This document shows, one piece after another, positions 42,797 to 51,399 of a stretch of 64,000 nt of DNA. The notes beneath the pieces were generated by a model. It was given only the letters and a program-made list of their open reading frames with translations, was not told where the DNA came from and did not search any database. This DNA is from Zoogloea sp021286885 (GTDB lineage: Bacteria > Pseudomonadota > Gammaproteobacteria > Burkholderiales > Rhodocyclaceae). Position numbers and translations under genes: made by a program. How positions within the stretch are numbered: the first letter of the stretch is position 1; every line of letters begins with the position of its first letter. The DNA is taken from the NCBI RefSeq assembly GCF_041915215.1, contig NZ_JAYSBV010000001.1. One strand, written 5' to 3'.

Positions 42797-43879
42797 TCAG
42801 CCCTTGCGACGGGCGAAATCCTGCATCAGGGCCACCAGGGCCTGGACGCCTTCGATACCCATGGCGTTGTAGATGGAGGCGCGCATCCCGCCCACCGACT
42901 TGTGGCCCTTGAGGCCGGACAGGCGGGCATCCTGGCAGGCGGCCAGGAAATCGGCATCCAGCGCGGCATCGGCCAGGGTGAAGGGCACGTTCATCAGGGA
43001 ACGGCACTCCACGGCCACCGGGTTACGGTAGAAACCGCCGCTTTGGTCGATGGTGCTGTAGAGCAGCTCGGCCTTGGCCCGGTTGCGGGCCTCCACCGCG
43101 TCCAGCCCGCCCAGGGCAAGCAGATGCTTGAAGATCAGCCCGGCCAGGTAGATGCCAAAGGTGGGCGGCGTGTTGAGCATGGAATCATTGGCGGCCATCA
43201 CCGCGTAATCCATGACGCCCGGCGTGATGGGCATGGCCTTGCCCAGCAGGTCTTCACGCACGATCACGATCACCAGCCCGGCGGGGCCGATGTTTTTCTG
43301 GGCGCCGGCGTAAATCAGCCCATAACGGCTCACGTCCATGGGGCGCGAGAGGATGTGGGAGCTCATGTCGGCCACCAGGGGCACGTCGGCGGGCAGCCCA
43401 TCCAGGTCGAACATCTCGACCCCATGGATGGTTTCGTTGGTGCAGACGTGCAGATAGGCGGCCGCCGGGTCGAAGCTCAGTTCATCGGCGCCGGGCAGGC
43501 GGGTGAAGTTGCTGGCTTCGGTGCTGCCCGCCAGACGCACCGCTCCGATGCGCTGAGCTTCCTTGTAGGCCTTCTTGGACCAGGAACCGGTGACGATGTA
43601 GTCGGCAGAACGGCCATCCAGCAGATTCATCGGAATCTGGGAAAACTGCTGGGTGGCACCCCCTTGCAGGAACAGTACCTTGTAGTTGGACGGAATCCCC
43701 ATCAGGCTGCGCAGGTCGGCTTCGGCCTCCTGGGCAACCCGGGTGAAATCCTTGCCCCGGTGGCTCATTTCCATGATGCCCATGCCGGTGCCGTGCCAAT
43801 CCAGCAGCTCGGCCTGGACTTGTTCGAGTACGGCGGTGGGCAGGGCTGCGGGACCTGCCGAGAAATTGAAAATGCGCAT
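42797..43879 (-). CDS. serC: Phosphoserine aminotransferase
   Basis: PLP enzyme of serine (and PLP) synthesis, 360 aa. FNFSAGPAALPTAVLEQ at the start, LLFLQGGATQQFSQIPMNL-like phosphate-binding region, DMSSHILSRP before the PLP Lys in YGLIYAGAQKNIGPAGLV, and GGMRASIYNAMG at the end. Lies between gyrA and pheA, the usual serC-pheA aromatic supraoperon start. It uses glutamate as amino donor. Confidence 0.97.
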   Translation of the reverse strand: MRIFNFSAGPAALPTAVLEQVQAELLDWHGTGMGIMEMSHRGKDFTRVAQEAEADLRSLMGIPSNYKVLFLQGGATQQFSQIPMNLLDGRSADYIVTGSWSKKAYKEAQRIGAVRLAGSTEASNFTRLPGADELSFDPAAAYLHVCTNETIHGVEMFDLDGLPADVPLVADMSSHILSRPMDVSRYGLIYAGAQKNIGPAGLVIVIVREDLLGKAMPITPGVMDYAVMAANDSMLNTPPTFGIYLAGLIFKHLLALGGLDAVEARNRAKAELLYSTIDQSGGFYRNPVAVECRSLMNVPFTLADAALDADFLAACQDARLSGLKGHKSVGGMRASIYNAMGIEGVQALVALMQDFARRKG

Positions 43880-43906
43880 CGTCTCTGCTTCCTTCTGCTG
43901 TGGGGC

Positions 43907-46570
43907 TCAGGCCTGGGCGTCGTCGCCCGGGGTCTGGGCCGACTCGTTGCCGCCCTGCGCGCCGCCTTCCTGATCGGCCACATTTTGATCGGTGACATCC
44001 TGCTCGATGCCATCCTGGTCGGCGCCGTCTTGCTCGTCCTCATCACCTTCGAGGATCTTTTGCACGCCGGACAAGGTGCTGCCTTCATCGACCGCAATCA
44101 GGGTCACGCCCTGGGTGGCGCGGCCCATTTCGCGGATCTCGGCCACGCGGGTACGCACCAGCACGCCGCCGGTGGTGATGAGCATGAGCTGGTCTTTTTC
44201 GGTGACCAGGGTCGCGGCCACCACCCGACCATTCCGGTCGGAGGTCTGGATCGCGATCATGCCCTTGGTGCCGCGCCCGTGGCGGGTGTATTCGGCGATG
44301 GGCGTGCGCTTGCCGTAGCCGTTTTCGGTGGCGGTGAGCACGCTTTGCTCTTCGTTGCCCGAGACCAGCATGGCGATGACCTGTTGGCCGTCTTCGAGCA
44401 TCATCCCGCGCACGCCACGGGCGGTACGACCCATGGGACGCACGTCGTTTTCGCTGAAGCGCACAGCCTTGCCGGCATCGGAGAACAGCATCACATCATG
44501 CAGCCCGTCGGTGATCGCGGCGCCCACCAGATGGTCGCCATCGTCCAGACTCACGGCGATGATGCCGGCCTTGCGCGGATTGGCGAAGTCGGTGAGGGGG
44601 GTCTTCTTCACGGTGCCCTGGATGGTGGCCATGAACACGTAATGGCCTTCGTCAAACTCCTTGACCGGCAGCACGGCGGTGATCTTCTCCCCTTCCAGCA
44701 GCGGGAAGAGATTCACGATGGGCTTGCCCCGGGAGTTACGGTTGCCCTCGGGCACCTCGTACACCTTGAGCCAGTACAGGCGACCCCGGTTGGAGAAGCA
44801 CAGGATGTAATCGTGGGTGTTGGCCACGAAGAGTTGATCGACGAAATCGTTGTCCTTGACCGCCGCCGCCTGCTTGCCCCGGCCGCCGCGCTTCTGGGCC
44901 CGGTAGTCGGTGAGGGGCTGACGCTTGAAGTAGCCGCCGTGGGACAGGGTGACCACCATGTCCTGGGGCGCAATCAGGTCTTCGATATTGATGTCGGCGG
45001 TGTTGAGCACCACCTCCGAGCGGCGCGGGTCGCCAAACTGCTGCTTGATGAGCCCCAGCTCGTCGCTGATGATCGCGGTGATCCGCTCCGGGCGGGCCAG
45101 GATGTCGAGCAGGTCGGTGATGGTGGCCATCACGTCCTTGTACTCGGCAAAGATCTTGTCCTGCTCCAGGCCGGTCAGGCGCTGCAGGCGCAGTTCCAGA
45201 ATGGCCTGGGCCTGCACGTCGGAGAGGCGATAGCCCTGGGCCGAGAGGCCATAGGCCGGATCCAACCCTTCGGGGCGGTAGCTGTCGGCCAGGGCGCGGC
45301 TCAGCATTTCTTCGACCAGGGGCGATTTCCACAGCCGGCTCACGAGGCCCTTCTTGGCCTCCGGCGGGGTGGGCGCAGCCTTGATGAGGGCGATGATCTC
45401 GTCCACGTTGGAGAGGGCCACGGCCAGGCCTTCCAGCACATGGCCACGTTCGCGGGCCTTGCGCAGTTCAAAGATGGTGCGGCGGGTGACCACCTCGCGC
45501 CGGTGGGCGAGGAAGCATTCAAGCAGCTGGCGCAGATTGAGCAGGCGCGGCTTGCCATCCACCAGGGCCACCATGTTCATGCCGAAGGTGTCCTGGAGCT
45601 GGGTCTGCTTGAACAGGTTGTTCAGCACCACGTCGGGCATCTCGTTGCGCTTGAGCTCGATCACCACGCGCATGCCCGATTTGTCGGACTCGTCGCGGAT
45701 CTCGCTGATGCCTTCGATCTTCTTGTCGTTCACCAGCTCGGCAATCTTTTCGAGCAGGGTCTTTTTGTTGACCTGATAGGGCAGCTCATCAACGATGATG
45801 GCCTGCTTGTCCTTGCTCACGTCTTCAAAGTGGGTGCGCGCCCGCATCACCACCCGGCCCCGACCCGTGCGGTAGCCTTCATGGACGCCCGACAGGCCGT
45901 AAATCAGGCCGGCGGTGGGGAAATCAGGTGCCGGAACGATCTTGATGAGCTCTTCGATGCTCACCTCCGGGTCGTTCAGCAGACACAGGCAGGCATCCAC
46001 CACTTCGCTCAGGTTGTGGGGCGGGATGTTGGTGGCCATGCCCACTGCGATGCCGGACGAACCGTTGATCAGCAGGTTGGGCAGGCGGGCGGGCAGGATC
46101 AGGGGTTCTTTTTCGGAGCCGTCGTAGTTGGGCCCGAAATCGACGGTTTCCTTTTCGATGTCGGCCAGAAGCTCATGGCCGATGCGCGCCATCCGGATTT
46201 CGGTGTAACGCATGGCCGCCGCGTTGTCGCCGTCCACCGAACCGAAGTTCCCCTGGCCATCGACCAGCATGTAACGCAGGGAAAAATCCTGGGCCATGCG
46301 CACGATGGTGTCGTACACCGCCCTATCGCCGTGGGGGTGATACTTACCGATCACATCGCCGACGATACGCGCAGACTTCTTGTAAGCCCGGTTCCAGTCG
46401 TTGCCCAGCTCGTGCATCGCAAACAGCACACGCCGGTGCACCGGCTTGAGGCCGTCCCGGGCATCGGGCAGCGCCCGCCCGACGATCACGCTCATCGCGT
46501 AATCCAGGTAGGCGTGGCGCATCTCGTCTTCGAGGCTAATGGGGAGTGTTTCTTTGGCAAACGGGATCAT
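43907..46570 (-). CDS. gyrA: DNA gyrase subunit A, Arg at position 83
   Basis: Breakage-reunion subunit of gyrase, 887 aa from the ATG at 46570 (MIPFAKETLPISLEDEM). The longer frame to 46693 is not conserved. The catalytic Tyr122 is in AAAMRYTEIRM, in E. coli numbering. The quinolone-resistance region reads HPHGDRAVYDTIVRMAQ: position 83 is Arg (codon AGG) where E. coli has Ser, while Asp87 is kept. The GyrA box is present as QKRGGRGK, followed by the beta-pinwheel blades. The acidic C-terminal tail is made of pentapeptide repeats ending in Gln (see the repeat at 43955-44044). Transcribed away from the ompA-like gene across a 258-base intergenic region. Confidence 0.98.
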   Translation of the reverse strand: MIPFAKETLPISLEDEMRHAYLDYAMSVIVGRALPDARDGLKPVHRRVLFAMHELGNDWNRAYKKSARIVGDVIGKYHPHGDRAVYDTIVRMAQDFSLRYMLVDGQGNFGSVDGDNAAAMRYTEIRMARIGHELLADIEKETVDFGPNYDGSEKEPLILPARLPNLLINGSSGIAVGMATNIPPHNLSEVVDACLCLLNDPEVSIEELIKIVPAPDFPTAGLIYGLSGVHEGYRTGRGRVVMRARTHFEDVSKDKQAIIVDELPYQVNKKTLLEKIAELVNDKKIEGISEIRDESDKSGMRVVIELKRNEMPDVVLNNLFKQTQLQDTFGMNMVALVDGKPRLLNLRQLLECFLAHRREVVTRRTIFELRKARERGHVLEGLAVALSNVDEIIALIKAAPTPPEAKKGLVSRLWKSPLVEEMLSRALADSYRPEGLDPAYGLSAQGYRLSDVQAQAILELRLQRLTGLEQDKIFAEYKDVMATITDLLDILARPERITAIISDELGLIKQQFGDPRRSEVVLNTADINIEDLIAPQDMVVTLSHGGYFKRQPLTDYRAQKRGGRGKQAAAVKDNDFVDQLFVANTHDYILCFSNRGRLYWLKVYEVPEGNRNSRGKPIVNLFPLLEGEKITAVLPVKEFDEGHYVFMATIQGTVKKTPLTDFANPRKAGIIAVSLDDGDHLVGAAITDGLHDVMLFSDAGKAVRFSENDVRPMGRTARGVRGMMLEDGQQVIAMLVSGNEEQSVLTATENGYGKRTPIAEYTRHGRGTKGMIAIQTSDRNGRVVAATLVTEKDQLMLITTGGVLVRTRVAEIREMGRATQGVTLIAVDEGSTLSGVQKILEGDEDEQDGADQDGIEQDVTDQNVADQEGGAQGGNESAQTPGDDAQA
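43955..44044 (-). repeat. Six in-frame 15-bp repeats in the 3' end of gyrA
   Basis: Six consecutive 15-base units encode the pentapeptides DEDEQ, DGADQ, DGIEQ, DVTDQ, NVADQ and EGGAQ. Each begins with an acidic or amide residue and ends with Gln. They form most of the acidic, probably disordered GyrA tail. The unit length is a multiple of three, so copy number can change without a frameshift. Confidence 0.85.
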
Positions 46571-46828
46571 GGCACCAGCGAAGATCGACCAGGAGACCGG
46601 CATCCGGCCCCCCAAATCGTCGTAAAGACGAAAAGGGGCAAGTTTAACACGCCACCCCCCTGCTCCGCTCCTGGTCTGCACATCCGGCCCCACACGCTGT
46701 TCGGCCTTCGATTGTGACCATGCGCCTTCGTATGCTCTAATCCCTGCGCCGGAGCCGCAGAGCCCCGCCGTTCAAATCTGGCCCCATCCGGATTCCAGAC
46801 CCATCAAGCCTTTTGAGGAGGGAAACCC
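46571..46828. other. Divergent intergenic region between gyrA and the first OmpA-like gene
   Basis: 258 bases where the strand bias of the window switches. It must hold the gyrA promoter (minus) and the promoter of the OmpA-like gene (plus). I found no consensus -35/-10 pair I would defend. GAGGAGGG before the ATG at 46829 is a strong ribosome binding site. Confidence 0.6.
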
Positions 46829-47569
46829 ATGCAAGCAAGTCCGTTCCGCCTGACCGCCGCTGCCCTGCTGACCACCCTGGTCGCCGGCACCGCCTTCGCC
46901 CAGTCCAAAGACATCGTGGTCGATCCCAAAGGGGATGTGCCCTACGCCATCGACAGCCGCAACGTGGTGGTCAAGAGTGGCGCCGACCTGTGCTGGCGCA
47001 CCGGCTCCTGGACCCCGGCTGCAGCTGCCGCAGTGAAGGCTGGCGAAACTGCCGTCGGCTGCCAGTGCGACCCGGACGTGGTGGACAAGGGCGCCTGCGC
47101 GCCTGCCGTGATCAAGGAAGCCGCCCCGGCTGCCCCCGCCGCACCCGTGGCGGCCCCTGCCGCCGTGGCTGCAGCCCCCAAGAAGTGCGACTTCACCGCC
47201 GTGCTTCAGGCGGATTCGACCTTTGGCTTTAACCAGGCCACCCTCACCAAGGCCGCCAAGGAAGCCCTCGACAAGAACGTGATTGCCAAACTGGGCGGCT
47301 GCGCCACCCTCAGCAGCCTGATCGTCACCGGCCACACCGACCGCCTCGGCAGCCAGGCCTACAACCAGAAGCTCTCGGAAAAGCGCGCCGATGCCGTGCT
47401 CGCCTATCTGCAATCCAAGGGCGTGAAGGCCGAGAACGTGGACACCATGGGCGCCGGCAAGACCCAGCCCCTCCAGAGCTGCGACGACAAGCTCGGCCAC
47501 AAGAAGCTGGTCGCCTGCCTCGCCCCCAACCGGCGCGTGACCGTGGACGTGAAGGGCCCTGCCAAGTAA
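46829..47569 (+). CDS. OmpA-family outer-membrane/peptidoglycan-binding protein (copy 1)
   Basis: 246 aa. Signal peptide (MQASPFRLTAAALLTTLVAGTAFA, cleavage after AFA). A short conserved segment with SGADLCWRTGSWTP and two Cys follows, then an Ala/Pro-rich hinge (~90-115) and a C-terminal OmpA domain (~125-240). In the OmpA domain, GHTDRLGSQAYNQKLSEKRADAV holds the Asp and Arg that bind diaminopimelate of peptidoglycan. There is no eight-strand barrel domain, so it is a soluble or periplasm-facing envelope protein rather than a classical porin. Its paralogue lies 1.5 kb downstream, on the other side of mtaD. Confidence 0.92.
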   Translation: MQASPFRLTAAALLTTLVAGTAFAQSKDIVVDPKGDVPYAIDSRNVVVKSGADLCWRTGSWTPAAAAAVKAGETAVGCQCDPDVVDKGACAPAVIKEAAPAAPAAPVAAPAAVAAAPKKCDFTAVLQADSTFGFNQATLTKAAKEALDKNVIAKLGGCATLSSLIVTGHTDRLGSQAYNQKLSEKRADAVLAYLQSKGVKAENVDTMGAGKTQPLQSCDDKLGHKKLVACLAPNRRVTVDVKGPAK

Positions 47570-47594
47570 GCTCAAGCTTACCGGATCACCCCGC

Positions 47595-47618
47595 AAACCC
47601 CGCTCCGGCGGGGTTTTT
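47595..47618 (+). terminator. Rho-independent terminator after OmpA-like copy 1
   Basis: AAACCCCGC (47595-47603), loop TCCG, GCGGGGTTT (47608-47616) followed by TT. Lies 26 bases past the stop codon and before mtaD. Confidence 0.9.
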
Positions 47619-47658
47619 CATTACCCCCATCGCAGCCCCCCCCCGAGGCCCGCCGCCC

Positions 47659-48984
47659 ATGAGCACGCCCCCCATCCTTGTGGATCAGATCATCGAAGCC
47701 CGCTGGATCATTCCAGTGGAACCCGACGACACCACCCTGGAACATCACAGCCTGGTAATCCAGGGCGAACGCATCCTGGATCTGCTCCCCACCGAACAGG
47801 CCCGCCAGCGCTACACCGCCCGGGAAACCACGGTGCTGGGCGAACACATCCTGATGCCCGGCCTGGTCAATCTGCACTGCCACGCCGCCATGACCCTGCT
47901 GCGCGGGCTGGCCGACGACCTGCCCCTAATGCGCTGGCTCCAGGAAGCCATCTGGCCCACCGAAGCACGTCATGTGGGCCATGCCTTTGTGCACGACGGC
48001 AGCCTGCTCGCCGCCGCCGAAATGCTGAAGGGCGGCATCACCACCTGCAACGACATGTATTTCTACCCGGATGCCACCGCCCAAGCCTTCGCCCGGGTGG
48101 GGCTGCGGAGCGTGCTGGGGATCACCGTGATCGACTTCCCCTCGGGCTACGGCCAGAACGCCGAGGAATACATCGCCAAGGGTCTCGCCGCCCGGGAAGC
48201 CTGGGGCCAGCACCCGCTCATCCGCTTTGCCATTGCCCCCCACGCGCCGTATACGGTTTCGGACCAGAACTTTGAGCGCCTGGGCCAACTGGCCGAGGAT
48301 CTGGATCTGCCCATCCACGTCCATCTGCACGAAACCGCCCAGGAAGTGGCCGACAGCCTGCGGGACCACGGCCAGCGGCCCATCGCCCGGCTCGACGCCC
48401 TAGGCCTGCTCTCACCCCGCCTGATCGCCGTCCATGCGGTGCATCTGGACGAAACCGACCGTAGCACCCTGGCCGCACGGGGCTGCAGCGTGGCCCACTG
48501 CCCCACGTCCAATATGAAGCTCGCCAGCGGCGCCGCTCCAGTGGCCGATCTGGTCGCCCGGGGCATCCCGGTGGGGCTGGGCAGCGACGGCGCCGCCAGC
48601 AACAACCGGCTCGATCTGCTGCGTGAAATGCAACAGGCCAGCCTGCTCGCCAAGCTCACCACCGGCGACGCCGCCGCCCTCCCCGCCCACCAGATCCTGC
48701 GCATGGCCACCCTGGAGGGTGCGCGGGCCCTGGGCATGGACGCGGACATCGGCTCCCTTGTACCTGGCAAGCTGGCCGACCTGTGCGCCGTAAAGCTGGA
48801 CGCTCCCGAAACCCAGCCCTGCTACCACCCGATATCCCACTTGGTTCATGTGCTCGGGCGCGAAGCGGTCAGCGACGTCTGGGTCTCCGGGAAACGTTGT
48901 CTCACCCAGGGGAAACTGTTGCAAATAACCAACACCGAACTATTGAGCGTCGCGCAGCTATGGCAAAATAAGATTCACCTGTGA
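47659..48984 (+). CDS. mtaD: 5-methylthioadenosine / S-adenosylhomocysteine deaminase
   Basis: Amidohydrolase-superfamily deaminase, 441 aa. Metal ligands sit in NLHCHAAMTLLRGLADDLPL (HxH), IHVHLHETAQE, AVHAVHLD and GLGSDGAASNN (final Asp). HCPTSNMKLASG is typical of MTA/SAH deaminases of the TRZ/ATZ group. It would turn methylthioadenosine or S-adenosylhomocysteine into the inosine form for salvage. The exact substrate cannot be fixed by sequence. Followed by the second OmpA-like gene, ubiG and gph. Confidence 0.88.
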   Translation: MSTPPILVDQIIEARWIIPVEPDDTTLEHHSLVIQGERILDLLPTEQARQRYTARETTVLGEHILMPGLVNLHCHAAMTLLRGLADDLPLMRWLQEAIWPTEARHVGHAFVHDGSLLAAAEMLKGGITTCNDMYFYPDATAQAFARVGLRSVLGITVIDFPSGYGQNAEEYIAKGLAAREAWGQHPLIRFAIAPHAPYTVSDQNFERLGQLAEDLDLPIHVHLHETAQEVADSLRDHGQRPIARLDALGLLSPRLIAVHAVHLDETDRSTLAARGCSVAHCPTSNMKLASGAAPVADLVARGIPVGLGSDGAASNNRLDLLREMQQASLLAKLTTGDAAALPAHQILRMATLEGARALGMDADIGSLVPGKLADLCAVKLDAPETQPCYHPISHLVHVLGREAVSDVWVSGKRCLTQGKLLQITNTELLSVAQLWQNKIHL

Positions 48985-49081
48985 ATTGGATATGCTGCCC
49001 GCGTCTCCATCCCCTCGCCGGGAAAGCGTGGCGCCGCATGATCTTTCCGGTTCAACCCTTTGCCTTGCGACGAGGAAAACG

Positions 49082-49816
49082 ATGATCAAACAAGCCAAAC
49101 AACAACTGCTGATGGCCGCCGCCCTGGCCGCTCTCGGCCTGTCTGCCTCCGCCAGCTTCGCCAAAGATGTCGTCGTTGACGCCAAGGGCGAAGTCCCCTA
49201 CGTGATCGACGGCCGCAATGTCGTTGCCCGTAGCGGCGCCGACCTGTGCTGGCGCACCGGTTACTGGACCCCGGCCGCTGCCGCCAATGTGAAGGCTGGC
49301 GAGTTCCCCGTGGGCTGCGAATGTGACGCCGACGTGGTTGCCAAGGACAAGTGCGTTGCCACCCCGGTTGCCAAGACCGAAGCCGCCAAGCCCGCCCCAG
49401 CCCCCCTGGCTGCCCCCACCCCCGTCTCCGAAAAGGTGAAGCTGGCTGCTGACGCCCTGTTCGAATTCGACAAGGCCGTGCTGCTGCCCGAAGGCAAGAC
49501 CAAGCTGAACGACCTGGCCGCCAAGTCCAAGGGTCTGAAGCTGGAAGTGATCCTGGCCGTGGGCCACACCGACCGCATCGGCAACCCCGCCTACAACCAG
49601 AAGCTGTCCGAAAAGCGCGCTGCCGCTGTGAAGGCCTACCTGGTTTCCGCTGGCGTCGAAGCCAACCGCGTCTACACCGAAGGCAAGGGCAAGACCCAGC
49701 CCGTGACCGGCGACAAGTGCAACAAGCTGGGCGCCGAAAACGGCTCCAACAAGAAGCTGGTTGCTTGCCTGCAGCCGGATCGTCGCGTGGAAATCGAAGT
49801 GATCGGCTCCAAGTAA
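49082..49816 (+). CDS. OmpA-family outer-membrane/peptidoglycan-binding protein (copy 2)
   Basis: 244 aa from the ATG at 49082, which follows GAGGAAAAC; the longer frame to 48986 overlaps mtaD codons and is not conserved. Signal peptide MIKQAKQQLLMAAALAALGLSASASFA. The same architecture as copy 1: GADLCWRTGYWTP, Cys pair, Ala/Pro hinge, and an OmpA domain with GHTDRIGNPAYNQKLSEKRAAAV. Identity with copy 1 is obvious along the whole length. Codon use is strongly biased (GCC, AAG, CTG), suggesting high expression. Confidence 0.93.
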   Translation: MIKQAKQQLLMAAALAALGLSASASFAKDVVVDAKGEVPYVIDGRNVVARSGADLCWRTGYWTPAAAANVKAGEFPVGCECDADVVAKDKCVATPVAKTEAAKPAPAPLAAPTPVSEKVKLAADALFEFDKAVLLPEGKTKLNDLAAKSKGLKLEVILAVGHTDRIGNPAYNQKLSEKRAAAVKAYLVSAGVEANRVYTEGKGKTQPVTGDKCNKLGAENGSNKKLVACLQPDRRVEIEVIGSK

Positions 49817-49835
49817 TCACTTCCTTCTGCCGCAC

Positions 49836-49869
49836 CAAAAAGCCCTGCCCTGCAGGGCTTTTTGTTTTT
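49836..49869 (+). terminator. Rho-independent terminator after OmpA-like copy 2
   Basis: AAAAAGCCCTGC (49837-49848) / GCAGGGCTTTTT (49852-49863), then GTTTTT. Strong stem with a T tract, 20 bases after the stop. Confidence 0.92.
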
Positions 49870-49925
49870 CAGCCCGGGCGCAATACAATCCGGGTTCTCC
49901 AAGCCACATACAGAAACGCAGCGCC

Positions 49926-50618
49926 ATGAACGCCGATCCCGCCGAAGTCCAGAAATTCAGCGAACTCGCCCACCGCTGGTGGGACCCCGAATCCGAATTC
50001 AAGCCCCTGCACCAGATCAACCCCCTGCGCCTCGACTGGATCGACCAGGCCGTGGGCCTCGCCGGCAAACGCGTCCTCGACGTGGGCTGCGGCGGTGGCA
50101 TCCTGGCCGAATCCATGGCCGCCCGGGGCGCCGACGTCACCGGCATCGATCTTTCCGACAAGGCCCTGGGCGTCGCCCGCCTGCACCTCTACGAAAGCGG
50201 CCAGAAGGTGGATTACCGCCACATCTCCGCCGAAGACATGGCCCAGGCCGCCCCCGCCAGCTTTGACGTGGTGACCTGTATGGAAATGCTTGAGCACGTC
50301 CCCGATCCGGCCAGCACCATCCACGCCTGCGCCAGTCTGGTCAAACCCGGTGGCTACGTGTTCTTCTCTACCCTCAACCGCAACGCCAAAGCCTACCTGC
50401 TGGCCGTGGTGGGGGCCGAGTACATCCTCAAGCTGCTGCCCAAGGGCACCCACGACTACGCCAAGTTCATCAAGCCCTCCGAACTCTCCCGCTACGCCCG
50501 CAACGCCGGCCTCGACGTGGAAGAACTCATCGGCATGGGCTACAACCCCCTCACCCAGATCTACAGCCTGGGCCGGGACACCGACGTCAACTACCTGATC
50601 CGCACCCGCCGTGGCTAA
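49926..50618 (+). CDS. ubiG: Ubiquinone biosynthesis O-methyltransferase
   Basis: SAM-dependent enzyme that performs both O-methylations of ubiquinone synthesis. 230 aa. HRWWDPESEFKPLHQINPLRLDWI is a UbiG hallmark. The SAM site is VLDVGCGGGILAESMA, then CMEMLEHVPDP, and GTHDYAKFIKPSEL near the end. Eight bases of overlap couple it to gph. Confidence 0.97.
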   Translation: MNADPAEVQKFSELAHRWWDPESEFKPLHQINPLRLDWIDQAVGLAGKRVLDVGCGGGILAESMAARGADVTGIDLSDKALGVARLHLYESGQKVDYRHISAEDMAQAAPASFDVVTCMEMLEHVPDPASTIHACASLVKPGGYVFFSTLNRNAKAYLLAVVGAEYILKLLPKGTHDYAKFIKPSELSRYARNAGLDVEELIGMGYNPLTQIYSLGRDTDVNYLIRTRRG

Positions 50619-51279
50619 AGCCCTCCTGTTCGACCTGGACGGCACCCTGGTCGACACCGCCCCCGACCTGGCCGCCGCCCTGCACCGCCTCCAGGCCGAA
50701 CTGGGCCAGCCCCTGACGCCCTTCGAGCAGCTCCGCCCCCTGGTTTCCCAGGGCGCCCGGGGCATGCTCCGGGGCGGCTTCGGCCTCAGCCCCGACGCCC
50801 CCGACTACGCCCCCCTCGCCCAGCGTTTCCTGGCCCACTACGCCCAAGCCCTGTGCGTGCATAGCGTGCTCTTTCCGGGCATGGAGCCCCTGCTGCGCAC
50901 CCTGGAAAGCCGGGGCATCCCCTGGGGCATCGTCACCAACAAGGTCGAACGCCTCGCCCGCCCCCTGATCGACGCCCTCGGCCTCACCGCCCGGGCCGCC
51001 TGCATCGTGGGCGGCGACACCGCCTCCCGCGCCAAGCCCCACCCCGACCCCCTGCTCCACGCCTGCGCCCAGGCCGGCCTCCAGCCCGCCCACTGCCTCT
51101 ACGTGGGCGACGACATCCGCGACATCCAGGCCGGACGCGCCGCCGGCATGGGCACCGTCGCCGCCGCCTACGGCTACCTGGGCTGCGACGACCCCCTCGC
51201 CCACTGGAACGCCGACCACACCATTCACCACCCCAGCGAACTCCTCGCCCTCATCGACACCGACAACCACAAAACCTAA
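50611..51279 (+). CDS. gph: Phosphoglycolate phosphatase, HAD family
   Basis: 222 aa, starting at a GTG (50611) inside the last codons of ubiG. HAD motif I LFDLDGTLVDTAPDL with nucleophile Asp; motif II GIVTNK; Lys in SRAKPHPDPLL; motif IV YVGDDIRDIQAGRAAGM. Gph removes 2-phosphoglycolate formed in DNA repair or by RuBisCO. The pair ubiG-gph is common in Beta- and Gammaproteobacteria. Confidence 0.94.
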   Translation: MAKALLFDLDGTLVDTAPDLAAALHRLQAELGQPLTPFEQLRPLVSQGARGMLRGGFGLSPDAPDYAPLAQRFLAHYAQALCVHSVLFPGMEPLLRTLESRGIPWGIVTNKVERLARPLIDALGLTARAACIVGGDTASRAKPHPDPLLHACAQAGLQPAHCLYVGDDIRDIQAGRAAGMGTVAAAYGYLGCDDPLAHWNADHTIHHPSELLALIDTDNHKT

Positions 51280-51321
51280 GCACGGCGCCCACCAAGCACG
51301 GCGCCCCTAAGCACGGCGCCC
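51278..51321. repeat. Three direct copies of a 13-bp sequence after gph
   Basis: AAGCACGGCGCCC occurs at 51278-51290, 51294-51306 and 51309-51321, with two- and three-base spacers. The first copy overlaps the gph stop codon, so the repeat arose by local duplication at the gene end. GGCGCC inside it is a palindrome. No function is evident. Confidence 0.85.
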
Positions 51322-51399
51322 ATTTCGCAAAACGCAATAGCGTGATAGGATTGCATCCCTTCCCGGCCAGTCACCGGGAAGTGTCTGTTAACAGAACAC

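Noticed and set aside
41780..46717. A 1645-codon plus-strand open frame opposite pheA, serC and gyrA
   Set aside because: It is antisense to three well-supported genes, is rich in His, Gln and Gly with no family motifs, and is expected from the strong GC bias at third codon positions.
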